Assembly (NCBI GenBank): GCA_016709225.1
Contig: JADJEE010000001.1
Span: 868,001 to 932,000 of the forward strand
Origin: Deltaproteobacteria bacterium
Lineage (GTDB): Bacteria > Myxococcota_A > Polyangia > Nannocystales > Nannocystaceae
DNA: 64,000 bases
Reading direction: 5' to 3'
Each line of letters begins with the position of its first letter. The first letter of the stretch is position 1. A program made the translations under genes and the position numbers. Of the stretch, positions 51,024 through 58,809 are shown in pieces. Below the pieces are notes generated by a model that saw only the letters and a program-made list of their open reading frames with translations, was not told the origin of the DNA and did no database searches.

Positions 51024-52260
51024 GTCGCGCCGGTCGCGGGCGCTGTTGCCGGCCGCGGCCCGTCGTCGGCGTGCGCTGGTCGGCACGCTGCTGCGCGAGT
51101 TCGAGACCTTCGGCTACCGCCCCATCGAGACCCCGCTGGTCGAGTCGTTCGAGCTCCTCGCGCGCGGCCTCAGCGAGGCCGACCGTGCCCAGTGCGTGCG
51201 CTTCATCGAGGCCGGCAGCGGCGAGCTGGTGACGCTGCGCGCCGATCCGACGCCGCAGATCGCTCACATGGTCGCGACCACCGACGACGACGGTGAGCCC
51301 GATCGCGTGCTGCGATGGTGCTACGCCGCCGCCGTCGTGAGACAGTCGAGCGATGGCCGCGAGCCGGTCGAACAACATCAGCTCGGTGTCGAGCTGGTCG
51401 GCGACGCACATCCCTTGGCCGACGTCGAGCTGGTCGCACTCGCCGACGCCGCGATGCGGGCGGTAGGGCTGCCGTCGTTCACCGTCGACCTCGCCCACGG
51501 GCAGCTGGTGCGCGCGGTGCTGAAGGGCCTGCAGCTGGGGCCCGAGGTGTTCACGCGCGTGCACGCGGCGCTGGCCCGCAAGCACCGCGAGGGCGTCGCG
51601 ACCGCGCTGGTCGCCGCGGGCACGCCGGCGTCGACCGCCGCCGCAATCGCGTCGCTGTGCGAGCGGGTCGGATCGCCGTCGCGGCTGCGGCAGGACCTCG
51701 CCGAGCTCGCGCCCGCACTCACGCAGCCACGCGTGCCCGCCATGCTCGAGCAGCTGCAGGCGGTGATGGACGGCGTGCTCGCGATGGGGCTCGGCGAGCA
51801 GGTCGTGGTCGATCTCGGCGAGACCCGCGGCTTCGAGTACTACAGCGGCGTGCGGTTGCGGGTGTGGGCCGCCGGGGTCCATCGCGCGCTCGTGCGCGGC
51901 GGTCGCTACGATCACCTGCTGTCGCGCTACGGCAGCGATCGACCGGCGACCGGCTTCGCCATCGATCTCGACGCGCTCGAGGCCGCGCTCGCGCACGCCG
52001 GCGTGCGCGACGAGCACGGCGACGAGGGACCGGCGCTGGTGTTGCTGTGCGCGCCCGGAGACGGCGACGCGCGCCTGCGGGCGTCGCGTCGGGCCGCCGA
52101 TGCGCGCGGCCGCGGGCAGATCGCATGGGTCGAGCCATGCCGCGACCGCGGGGCCGCCGAGGCCCGGGCCCGGCGCGAGGGCTGGCACGAAGCCTACTGG
52201 CTCGACGATGGCGGTGAGACGGCGATCGCGGGTTCGCGCTCGCACGAGGGGGACCGATGA
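51016..52260 (+). CDS. hisZ: ATP phosphoribosyltransferase regulatory subunit (HisRS-like)
   Basis: A 414-residue protein with a class II aminoacyl-tRNA synthetase-like fold: ALVGTLLREFETFGYRPIET, PLVESFELL, VTLRADPTPQIAHMV (motif 2 region), EHQ-like QLGVELVGD, the histidine-binding-like DLGETRGFEYYSGVRLRVWA, and RGGRYDHLLSRYG. HisZ lacks tRNA-synthetase function and activates short HisG at the first step of histidine synthesis. HisS would have a C-terminal anticodon-binding domain of different sequence; the tail here is weakly conserved. HisZ next to purA is a known arrangement. hisG is not in the window. GTG start overlapping the DUF1015 gene. Confidence 0.82.
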   Translation: MAESRRSRALLPAAARRRRALVGTLLREFETFGYRPIETPLVESFELLARGLSEADRAQCVRFIEAGSGELVTLRADPTPQIAHMVATTDDDGEPDRVLRWCYAAAVVRQSSDGREPVEQHQLGVELVGDAHPLADVELVALADAAMRAVGLPSFTVDLAHGQLVRAVLKGLQLGPEVFTRVHAALARKHREGVATALVAAGTPASTAAAIASLCERVGSPSRLRQDLAELAPALTQPRVPAMLEQLQAVMDGVLAMGLGEQVVVDLGETRGFEYYSGVRLRVWAAGVHRALVRGGRYDHLLSRYGSDRPATGFAIDLDALEAALAHAGVRDEHGDEGPALVLLCAPGDGDARLRASRRAADARGRGQIAWVEPCRDRGAAEARARREGWHEAYWLDDGGETAIAGSRSHEGDR

Positions 52261-53552
52261 GCACGCTCGTGATCGTGGGCGCCCAGTGGGGCGACGAAGG
52301 CAAGGGCAAGGTCGTCGACGCGGTCGCGGCCCAGGCGGACGTGGTCGCGCGCTTCGCCGGTGGCAACAATGCCGGGCACACGCTGGTGGTCGACGGTCGC
52401 AAGGTCGTGACCCACCTGGTGCCCTCGGGTTGCCTGTACCCCGGCACGCGGTGCGTGCTCGGGGCCGGCATGGTCATCGATCCCGACGTGCTCGCCGACG
52501 AGATCGCGAGCCTTCACGCGCTCGGTCTGCTGCGCGACGACGAGCTGCGGGTGTCGCTGTCGGCCCACGTCATCTTCGGCTACCACCGCGCCCTCGACGG
52601 GGCGCGCGAGGACCGAGCCGCCGGCGGGGCGCGGGCGATCGGCACCACGCGTCGCGGCATCGGGCCCGCCTACGAGGCCAAGGCCGCCCGGCGCGGCGTG
52701 CAGGTGCGCGACCTGTTCGAGCCCGAGCTGCTGCGCGCACGGCTCGAGCAGAACCGCGACGTCGTCGGGGCCGAGCTGGCCGCGGCCTCGTTGCCGCCGT
52801 TCGACGTCGAGGCGGCGATGCGCGACGCCGAGGCGTGGGCGAAGTGGCTGGCGCCGGTGGTGTGCGACACCGGTGCGCTGTGCCACGCGGCGATTCGCGA
52901 GGGGCGTCGCGTGCTGCTCGAGGGCGCCCAGGGGGCGCTGCTGGATCTCGATCACGGCACGTATCCCTACGTGACCTCGTCGAGCACGATCGCCGGTGGA
53001 GCCAGCAGCGGGCTCGGCATCGGGCCGACGCTCATCGACGGTGTGTGGGGCATCAGCAAGGCCTACGCGACGCGGGTCGGCGCGGGCCCGTTCCCGACGC
53101 GGCTCGACGATGCGACCGGCGAGCGGCTGCGACAGGTCGGTGGCGAGTTCGGGGCCACGACCGGTCGTCCGCGCGACTGCGGGTGGCTCGATCTGCCGGC
53201 GCTGCGCTACGGCGCGCGGCTGTCGGGCATGACCGGCCTGTGCATCACGAAGATGGACGTGCTCGCCCAGCTCGGGCAGGCGCAGGTGTGCGTCGCCTAC
53301 GAAGACGGGATCGATCCCGGACGCGACGGCCTCGCGCGCGCGCGCCCGCAGCTCCAGGTCGTGCCGGGCTTCGATGATCCCACGTTGCTCGGCGCGCTCA
53401 TGCAGGCGCGGCGCTTCGAGGAGCTGCCGCGCTGCGTGCGGGCCTACCTCGATCTCGTCGCCGCGCACGTCGAGGTGCCGATCTCGCTGCTCTCGATGGG
53501 GCCGGATCGCGAACAGACCGTGTTCGTGCACGAGCCGTTTCGTAGCCGGTGA
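52257..53552 (+). CDS. purA: Adenylosuccinate synthetase
   Basis: PurA converts IMP to adenylosuccinate with GTP, the first committed step to AMP. The 431-residue protein has VGAQWGDEGKGKVVD, FAGGNNAGHTLV, LVPSGCLYPGTRCVLGAGMV, GTTRRGIGPAYEAKAAR, LLEGAQGALLDLDHGTYPYV and TTGRPRDCGWLD. ATG overlaps the hisZ stop. It closes the purine cluster; a 418-bp gap follows. Confidence 0.95.
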   Translation: MSTLVIVGAQWGDEGKGKVVDAVAAQADVVARFAGGNNAGHTLVVDGRKVVTHLVPSGCLYPGTRCVLGAGMVIDPDVLADEIASLHALGLLRDDELRVSLSAHVIFGYHRALDGAREDRAAGGARAIGTTRRGIGPAYEAKAARRGVQVRDLFEPELLRARLEQNRDVVGAELAAASLPPFDVEAAMRDAEAWAKWLAPVVCDTGALCHAAIREGRRVLLEGAQGALLDLDHGTYPYVTSSSTIAGGASSGLGIGPTLIDGVWGISKAYATRVGAGPFPTRLDDATGERLRQVGGEFGATTGRPRDCGWLDLPALRYGARLSGMTGLCITKMDVLAQLGQAQVCVAYEDGIDPGRDGLARARPQLQVVPGFDDPTLLGALMQARRFEELPRCVRAYLDLVAAHVEVPISLLSMGPDREQTVFVHEPFRSR

Positions 53553-53970
53553 CCTGCGCTTCGTCGCCAGTGCCGGTTCCCAGTCCGCACTCGGGTCGCG
53601 CCCGGCGAGACCGCGGCCCTTGCAGGGGCTCCGCCGGGGTTCGGGAACAAGCCCGCGCGGACGCCGTGGCACCCCGTACGAGCGTGGCTGCGCATCCGAA
53701 GCGCGATGCCCCTGCTTGCCGTGTGTCCCGTGGGCACCGGCCAGCGGTCGCCGGCGGTCCGATCCCTCGCGATGGCGCCGGCTCCCGAGCGAGGCCCGAC
53801 AAACACGCGCCACGCAGGTTGTATCGCGGATGATCGTTACTCTATACTGCGGTCGCCTCGCAAACCCCTACACCGTCGCCCACGCGACGGCACGTGCCTG
53901 ACGAACACTCGGCCTGCGGGCCGGACCCCACGCACTCTGCCCCCGAATCCGGGGCGAGGAAGCCAATCGC
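53553..53970. other. Intergenic region before the GltJ/AgmX-like gene
   Basis: A gene-free gap of 418 bp after purA. It contains one good promoter candidate (separate entry) 123 bp before the next gene. No terminator with a T-run was found after purA, and no coding signature was seen. Confidence 0.45.
53819..53848 (+). promoter_or_regulatory. Promoter candidate for the GltJ/AgmX-like gene
   Basis: TTGTAT and TATACT separated by 18 bp, in an unusually AT-rich stretch for this genome. The -10 matches TATAAT at five of six positions. The 5' leader to the start codon would be about 115 nt. Confidence 0.5.
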
Positions 53971-55686
53971 ATGAAGATCGAATGCGACAAGTGTGCCGCG
54001 AAGTACTCCATCGCCGATGAGAAGGTCCGCGGGAAGACCTTCAAGATCCGCTGCAAGAAGTGCAGCAACGTCATCATCGTGCGGGACAAGGCGGCGGGCG
54101 TGGGTGCGCTCGGAGCCGAGCCCGAGGCGCCGCCGGCGGTCGGCTGGCACCTCGCGATCAACGGCGAGACGATCGGGCCGATGACGGAGGACGAGGTGCG
54201 TCAGCGCTTCGCCGCCGGCGAGATCGATCGTGAGACCGCGGTGTGGCAGGAGGGCTTCGAGGATTGGTTGCCGCTGACGGAGGTCGACACGTTCGCCGAT
54301 CTCGCGGGGGGAGCCGCCGCCGCGGAAGATCCGTTCGCCAGCGCGAATCAGGAGGAGTACGCCCGCGCCGTGCCGCACTCGGAGCCTGCGGTCGTCGCAG
54401 CTCCGGTGGCCCGCGCCGCCGGTGGTGGTGGTGCGGCGGTGTCCGAGCCCAGCTCGCCCCGCGTCACGCGACTGAGCGGCCAGCGCAACGAGAACTCGGT
54501 GCTGTTCTCGCTCGACAGCCTGCAGGCGCTCGCCACCGGTGGTGGTGCCGCCAACGCCACACGCGGCGGTGCGCCGTCGCGTCAGGGGCCCAAGAGCCTG
54601 GCGACCCAGGCCCCGTCGTCCGAGGGCTCGGGCCTGATCGACATTCGCTCGCTCGGCGCGATGGTCGGTGCCGATGCAGCGCCGACCCCGGTCGCGTCGG
54701 CGCCCAAGGCCGACGACGCCGCCCTGCCGAGCTTCGGCGGTGCGAGCCTCGGTGGTCTCGCGTCTGCGCCGTTGGTGCCGCAGGCCTCGGCGGAGCCGAT
54801 GATGCATCCCGCGATGGTCGTCGCCGCGCCGCCGCAGCGATCCAATGCGCCGCTGTACGTCATGATGGTCATCCTGCTGCTCGCGGTCGCGGGGCTGGCT
54901 GCGTTCATCGTCCTGCGTCCCAACGAGCCGGTGGTCGTGCAGGCACCGCCCGCCGCCGAGGCGCCCAGCGTCAAGGGGGCGTCCGACAAGGACGACGACG
55001 AGGACAAGGACAAGGACGACAAGGACAAGGACAAGGACGACAAGGACAAGGACGACAAGGACGACAAGGCCAAGGACGAGGGCGCCGACAAGGCCGCCGA
55101 CACCGAGGCCGTTGCCGACACCGAGGGTGGCGATGCGCCCCCGACCGACGGCAAGGCCGATCCGAGCAAGCCGAAGCCGAAGGGTCCGTCGACCTCGAAG
55201 CCCAGCGGCAGCACGCCGAGCAAGCCGACCGGCACCACGCCGAGCAAGCCGACCGGCACCACGCCGACGCCGTCGAAGCCCAGCGGCGGCGACAACCTCG
55301 ACATCGACTGCATCCTCGATCCCAAGCTGCCGAAGTGCAAAGGCGGCGGCGGCAGCAGCAGCAAGCCCAGCGGTGGCACGACGCCGCCGAAGCCCGCCGA
55401 TCCCAGCCTGCCCGAGAGCCTCTCGACGGGCGACATCAAGGCCGGCGTGTCGCCGGTGAAGGACTCGGCGAAGGCTTGCGGAGGCAAGCACGGCGCGCAG
55501 CCAGGCGAGACCGTGAAGGTGAAGTTGTCGATCGCCGGTGCCACGGGTGCCGTGACCTCGGCCTCTGCCGAGCCGCCGCACCAGGGCACGCCGCTCGGCA
55601 ACTGCGTGGCCGCAGCGCTCAAGAAGGCGACCTTCAAGAAGTTCCAGAAGGCGACGCTGGGCGCCGTCTACCCGGTCAAGATGTGA
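53971..55686 (+). CDS. GltJ/AgmX-like zinc-ribbon, GYF, TonB-C-type protein
   Basis: A 571-residue membrane protein. Residues 1-37 are an MJ0042-type zinc ribbon (CDKCAAKYSIADEKVRG, CKKCSNVIIV). Residues 52-105 are a GYF_2 domain (GWHLAINGETIGPMTEDEVR, WQEGFEDWLPLTEV). After a disordered stretch comes one transmembrane helix (residues about 292-316, MVILLLAVAGLAAFIVL). The periplasmic part has a Lys/Asp-rich tract, Pro/Lys/Ser repeats and a C-terminal domain of TonB/AgmX type (ACGGKHGAQPGETVKVKLSI, GNCVAAALKKATFKKFQKA). This matches GltJ (AgmX) of the Myxococcus gliding machinery. Paralogues of the same plan exist, so the assignment to motility is an inference. It converges with the threonine aldolase gene, overlapping 11 nt. 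Confidence 0.85.
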   Translation: MKIECDKCAAKYSIADEKVRGKTFKIRCKKCSNVIIVRDKAAGVGALGAEPEAPPAVGWHLAINGETIGPMTEDEVRQRFAAGEIDRETAVWQEGFEDWLPLTEVDTFADLAGGAAAAEDPFASANQEEYARAVPHSEPAVVAAPVARAAGGGGAAVSEPSSPRVTRLSGQRNENSVLFSLDSLQALATGGGAANATRGGAPSRQGPKSLATQAPSSEGSGLIDIRSLGAMVGADAAPTPVASAPKADDAALPSFGGASLGGLASAPLVPQASAEPMMHPAMVVAAPPQRSNAPLYVMMVILLLAVAGLAAFIVLRPNEPVVVQAPPAAEAPSVKGASDKDDDEDKDKDDKDKDKDDKDKDDKDDKAKDEGADKAADTEAVADTEGGDAPPTDGKADPSKPKPKGPSTSKPSGSTPSKPTGTTPSKPTGTTPTPSKPSGGDNLDIDCILDPKLPKCKGGGGSSSKPSGGTTPPKPADPSLPESLSTGDIKAGVSPVKDSAKACGGKHGAQPGETVKVKLSIAGATGAVTSASAEPPHQGTPLGNCVAAALKKATFKKFQKATLGAVYPVKM

Positions 55687-56749
55687 AGCGCGTCGGGTCG
55701 TCGCCGAGCGTCGCACGGATGATCGTGGCGACCTCGGCGATGTCCGCGTCGTCGAGCCCGAGATGGACCGCGAGGCGGACCTCGCGGGCGATGTTCGGGT
55801 AACACGCGACGCCGGCCTCGCGCAGCGCCGCACATAGCGGCTCGGCGCGGGTGAGTGGCGGCTGGACCCGCGCGAGCACGAGGTTCGTCTGCGGCGGCGT
55901 GACCTGCCAGTGCGGGAGGTCGGCGATCGCATCGGCGAGCGCCCGGGCGCGACGGTGATCGTCGCGCAGCCGCGCGATGTGGTGATCGAGGGCGTAGTGA
56001 CCGGCCGCGGCGAGCATCGCCGGCGCCTGGCGCATCGCGCCACCGAGCGCGTGCTTGAGTCGTCGCGCGGTGGCGATGCGATCGTCGCTGCCACACAGCA
56101 CCGAGCCCGCGGGCGCGCCGAGGCCCTTGCTCAACGACACGCTCACGGTGTCGGCGAGCGCGCCGAAGACGTGCATCTCGATGCCGGTGGCGACGTGGGC
56201 GTTCCACAGCCGCGCGCCGTCGAGGTGCAGGGGCTTGCCGCGGCCGCGCGCCCGGTCGGCGATCGCCTGCAGGCCGTGGGCCGCGCGACGTGGATCGTGC
56301 AGCGGCCAGATCGCGCCGCCGGCCTCACCCAGCGTGTTCTCGAGCCACACCAGGTGCAGCGGCGGCCAGCCGCACGACTCCTCGTCGACGAGCGCGTCGA
56401 GCTCGTCGGCGTCGAAGCCCGTGCGGTCGCCGATCGACATCAGCTGCACGCCCGACAGGGCGGCCGCCGACGCGTCCTCGTGGATCCGCACGTGGGCACC
56501 GGGGCTGCAGGCGACGGTGCTGCCACGGGGGCAGTGCAGCGCGACCGCGAGCTGGTTCGCCATCGTGCCAGTGGGGAGCCACAGCCCGGCGTCGTGGCCG
56601 AGCAGCGCGGCGACGCGACGCTCCAGCGAGCCGACCGCCGCATCGTCGCCGTAGGCGTCGTCGTCGACCTCGGCGGCACGCATGGCCTCGCGCATCGCCG
56701 CGGTCGGGCGGGTGACGGTGTCGCTGCGGAGATCGAAGCGGCGTACCAT
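55676..56749 (-). CDS. ltaE: Low-specificity threonine aldolase (PLP-dependent)
   Basis: A 357-residue fold-type I PLP enzyme that splits threonine to glycine and acetaldehyde. It opens with FDLRSDTVTRPTAAMREAM and AYGDDAAVGSLERRVAALLG, typical of LtaE-type aldolases. GTMANQLAV binds the cofactor phosphate, LHLDGARLWNA positions the Asp to the pyridine nitrogen, and VSLSKGLGAPAGSVL contains the Schiff-base Lys. The stop overlaps the convergent GltJ-like gene. Stereospecificity for L- versus L-allo-threonine cannot be read from sequence. Confidence 0.93.
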   Translation of the reverse strand: MVRRFDLRSDTVTRPTAAMREAMRAAEVDDDAYGDDAAVGSLERRVAALLGHDAGLWLPTGTMANQLAVALHCPRGSTVACSPGAHVRIHEDASAAALSGVQLMSIGDRTGFDADELDALVDEESCGWPPLHLVWLENTLGEAGGAIWPLHDPRRAAHGLQAIADRARGRGKPLHLDGARLWNAHVATGIEMHVFGALADTVSVSLSKGLGAPAGSVLCGSDDRIATARRLKHALGGAMRQAPAMLAAAGHYALDHHIARLRDDHRRARALADAIADLPHWQVTPPQTNLVLARVQPPLTRAEPLCAALREAGVACYPNIAREVRLAVHLGLDDADIAEVATIIRATLGDDPTRFTS

Positions 56750-56774
56750 GCTCGCCGCTTAGCACGGGGCTACG

Positions 56775-57497
56775 TCAGCCGTCGACGATGAGCGAGTCGT
56801 CGCCGCCGTCGTCCTGGGACGGCGGCGTGGGGTCCTGGGGTGGCTCGCTCGGCGGCCCGTCGGGGTCGGGCCCAGGCTGTTTGGGCTTCTGGCTGGGCTT
56901 GGGGCCCGGCGGCTTCGGCGGTGGTGCGCCCGGCTGGCCGCGCTCGCGGCGAAGCTTGTCGGCGATGCCGTCGAGCAACGCGTGGGGCAGGTGGACCGGC
57001 CCGCCGTCGGTGGTGATCTGCACGCTCGCGCTCGGACGCCCGGCGGCGTCCTTGGTCGCGAAGATCTCGACGCTGCCCCGCGCGGTGCGGCCGTCGTCGC
57101 CGACCGGGAGATCGAACAGGATGAAGCCCGCGTCGGGATCGCGATCGACGATGGTGAAGTGACGGTCGACCCGCAGGTAGCGGACCGCGGTGGGCCAGAC
57201 CATCTCGACGGGGTAGGGCATCACGCGGGACTGGCCGAGACCGGCCGCCGCCGGCGCGTGCGGCGATGCATCGGTTTCGCCGGCCGAAGTGGAGGCGGTG
57301 CCGAGTGACGTGCGCCCGGCCGTCCACGCGCTCGCCGTGGTGGCGACGCCCGCGACCAGCACCGCGGCAAAGAGCGAGCCCCGCAGCCATGCGGATTGCG
57401 CCAGCGAGCGGGGCCGCCGCGCACCGTGGGCGGCCGCGACACGCGTCGGCGGTGCGAAGCAGGGCTCGTGCGTGGCGTGGGCTGGGCTCGTGGGCAT
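56775..57497 (-). CDS. Conserved-looking membrane-anchored protein, unknown function
   Basis: A 240-residue protein. After an Arg-rich start comes one hydrophobic segment (LRGSLFAAVLVAGVATTASA) that may be a signal peptide or anchor. Residues about 90-180 are the only likely globular part (MPYPVEMVWPTAVRYLRVDR, HFTIVDRDPDAGFILFDL, VEIFATKDAAGRPSASVQIT, LPHALLDGIADKLRRERG). The C-terminus is Pro/Gly/Lys-rich and acidic (PGPKPSQKPKQPGPDPDGP). The start ATG at 57497 is a choice; longer frames are possible. No family is recognised. It is divergent from the coiled-coil membrane protein, with 224 bp between them. Confidence 0.65.
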   Translation of the reverse strand: MPTSPAHATHEPCFAPPTRVAAAHGARRPRSLAQSAWLRGSLFAAVLVAGVATTASAWTAGRTSLGTASTSAGETDASPHAPAAAGLGQSRVMPYPVEMVWPTAVRYLRVDRHFTIVDRDPDAGFILFDLPVGDDGRTARGSVEIFATKDAAGRPSASVQITTDGGPVHLPHALLDGIADKLRRERGQPGAPPPKPPGPKPSQKPKQPGPDPDGPPSEPPQDPTPPSQDDGGDDSLIVDG

Positions 57498-57721
57498 CGG
57501 TGCGCGCGCGGGTATCGAAGCCACCGCGGCGCCTACGCTACCGGTGGCCCTTCCACGGGCCCAAGTTTTCGGGCAATGTGACGTTGGATGTTGCCCGACC
57601 CCGTCGGCGCGCCCGGTTCCGCCGTGGCCGTCCGCGCGGGCCGCCCGCATGACCCACCGCGTCGCCGGTGGGAACGAATTCCCCGCTCGCACGTGCCAAG
57701 ACACGCAGGAGGTCCACCTCG

Positions 57722-58561
57722 ATGAACTCGGAGAACTCAGCGCTCACCGCCCTTTCGGAGCTGCGCAACCTCGAAGCCAACCGCGTGGCCAGCGAAGAGG
57801 CCGAGCGGCTCGCCGCCGAGGCGGCGGACCGTCGCGCCCGCGAGGACGCCGAGCGTCGCGCCCGCGAGGAGGCCGAGCGGATCGCTCGCCAGCAGGCCGA
57901 GGAGTACGCGCGGCAGCAGGCCGAGATCGAGGCCCGCGAGCGAGAGGAGCGCATCCGTCTGCACGAGGCCGACGTGCGCGCCCGCGCCGAGCACGACGCG
58001 CGCCTCAAGGAAGAGCAGATGCGCCTCGACGCGCAGATGAAGCTGGCCGAGAAGAAGGCCAAGCCGAAGTGGCCGCTGGTGGTGGTGCCGCTGCTGATCG
58101 CGGGCGTGGGCGTGGCGGGTTGGTTCGCCTACCAGAGCAAGCAGGAGGCCGAGCAGCGCGCTGCCGAGGCGGCCGCACAGCAGGAGGCCCACGAGGCGCA
58201 GCTGGCCGCCATCACCGCCAAGCTCAACAACCTCGAGTCCGAGCAGAACAAGCTCGAGGGCGACAAGGCCGAGCTCGACAAGAAGCTCTCCGAGGCGAAG
58301 GACGAGGCCGAGCGCGCGAAGCTGATGGCCGAAAAGCAGGAACTCGAGCGCAAGCTCGCCGAGAACCAGGCCCAGCAGGCAGCGGCCGAGAAGACCGCCG
58401 ACGACCAGGGCGTGAAGCGCGACACCGGCAAGCGCAAGAAGCCGAGCGGCGCGAGCAGCAGCAGCAGCAGCAAGCCGAGCACCGCGAGCGAGACCCCGCC
58501 GGAGAGCGGCCGCAAAGAGAAGATCAAGGTCGGCGGCGACGATCCGCTCGACGGTCTCTGA
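57722..58561 (+). CDS. Coiled-coil single-pass membrane protein
   Basis: A 279-residue protein. A strong ribosome-binding site (AGGAGGT, 8 bases before ATG) fixes the start. Residues 10-115 are a charged coiled coil (ARREEAERIARQQAEEYARQ-like heptads), one transmembrane helix lies near 121-140 (WPLVVVPLLIAGVGVAGWFA), and a second coiled coil follows (NNLESEQNKLEGDKAELDKK). The tail is Lys/Ser-rich with a poly-Ser tract. The N-terminal coil would be cytoplasmic and the second periplasmic. Function unknown; similar proteins in myxobacteria accompany GltJ/AgmX-type systems, but this link is speculative. Confidence 0.78.
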   Translation: MNSENSALTALSELRNLEANRVASEEAERLAAEAADRRAREDAERRAREEAERIARQQAEEYARQQAEIEAREREERIRLHEADVRARAEHDARLKEEQMRLDAQMKLAEKKAKPKWPLVVVPLLIAGVGVAGWFAYQSKQEAEQRAAEAAAQQEAHEAQLAAITAKLNNLESEQNKLEGDKAELDKKLSEAKDEAERAKLMAEKQELERKLAENQAQQAAAEKTADDQGVKRDTGKRKKPSGASSSSSSKPSTASETPPESGRKEKIKVGGDDPLDGL

Positions 58562-58698
58562 TCGACCGCGGCCCTTGCCGGTCGCGTCACCACGTCGGCC
58601 ATGCCCACGCACCCTCGAGACGGTGCAGGGGTCATGGCCGTCGGCGCATCTGCGCCCGAAGGGCCCGTGGCCGGCGGTCCAGACCCCTCGCGTGGCTC

Positions 58699-58728
58699 TT
58701 GCCGCCCAACGCGAGCCCGTGGTACATC
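58699..58728 (+). promoter_or_regulatory. Promoter candidate for tRNA-Cys
   Basis: TTGCCG and TACATC separated by 18 bp; the -10 ends 9 bp before the first base of the tRNA, the expected distance for a short 5' leader. Confidence 0.35.
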
Positions 58729-58737
58729 GTGCGCCCC

Positions 58738-58809
58738 GGCCTGGTAGCCAAGTGGTAAGGCGGAGGTCTGCAAAACCTCTATTCGCCGGTTCGATCCCGG
58801 CCCAGGCCT
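58738..58809 (+). tRNA. tRNA-Cys (GCA)
   Basis: A 72-nt cloverleaf. The acceptor stem GGCCTGG pairs with CCAGGCC; the D-arm is GCC-AAGTGGTAA-GGC; the anticodon arm is GAGGT-CTGCAAA-ACCTC with anticodon GCA at 58770-58772; the T-arm is GCCGG-TTCGATC-CCGGC; the discriminator is T, the identity base for cysteine. CCA is not encoded. The convergent TPR gene ends inside its 3' half. Confidence 0.96.
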
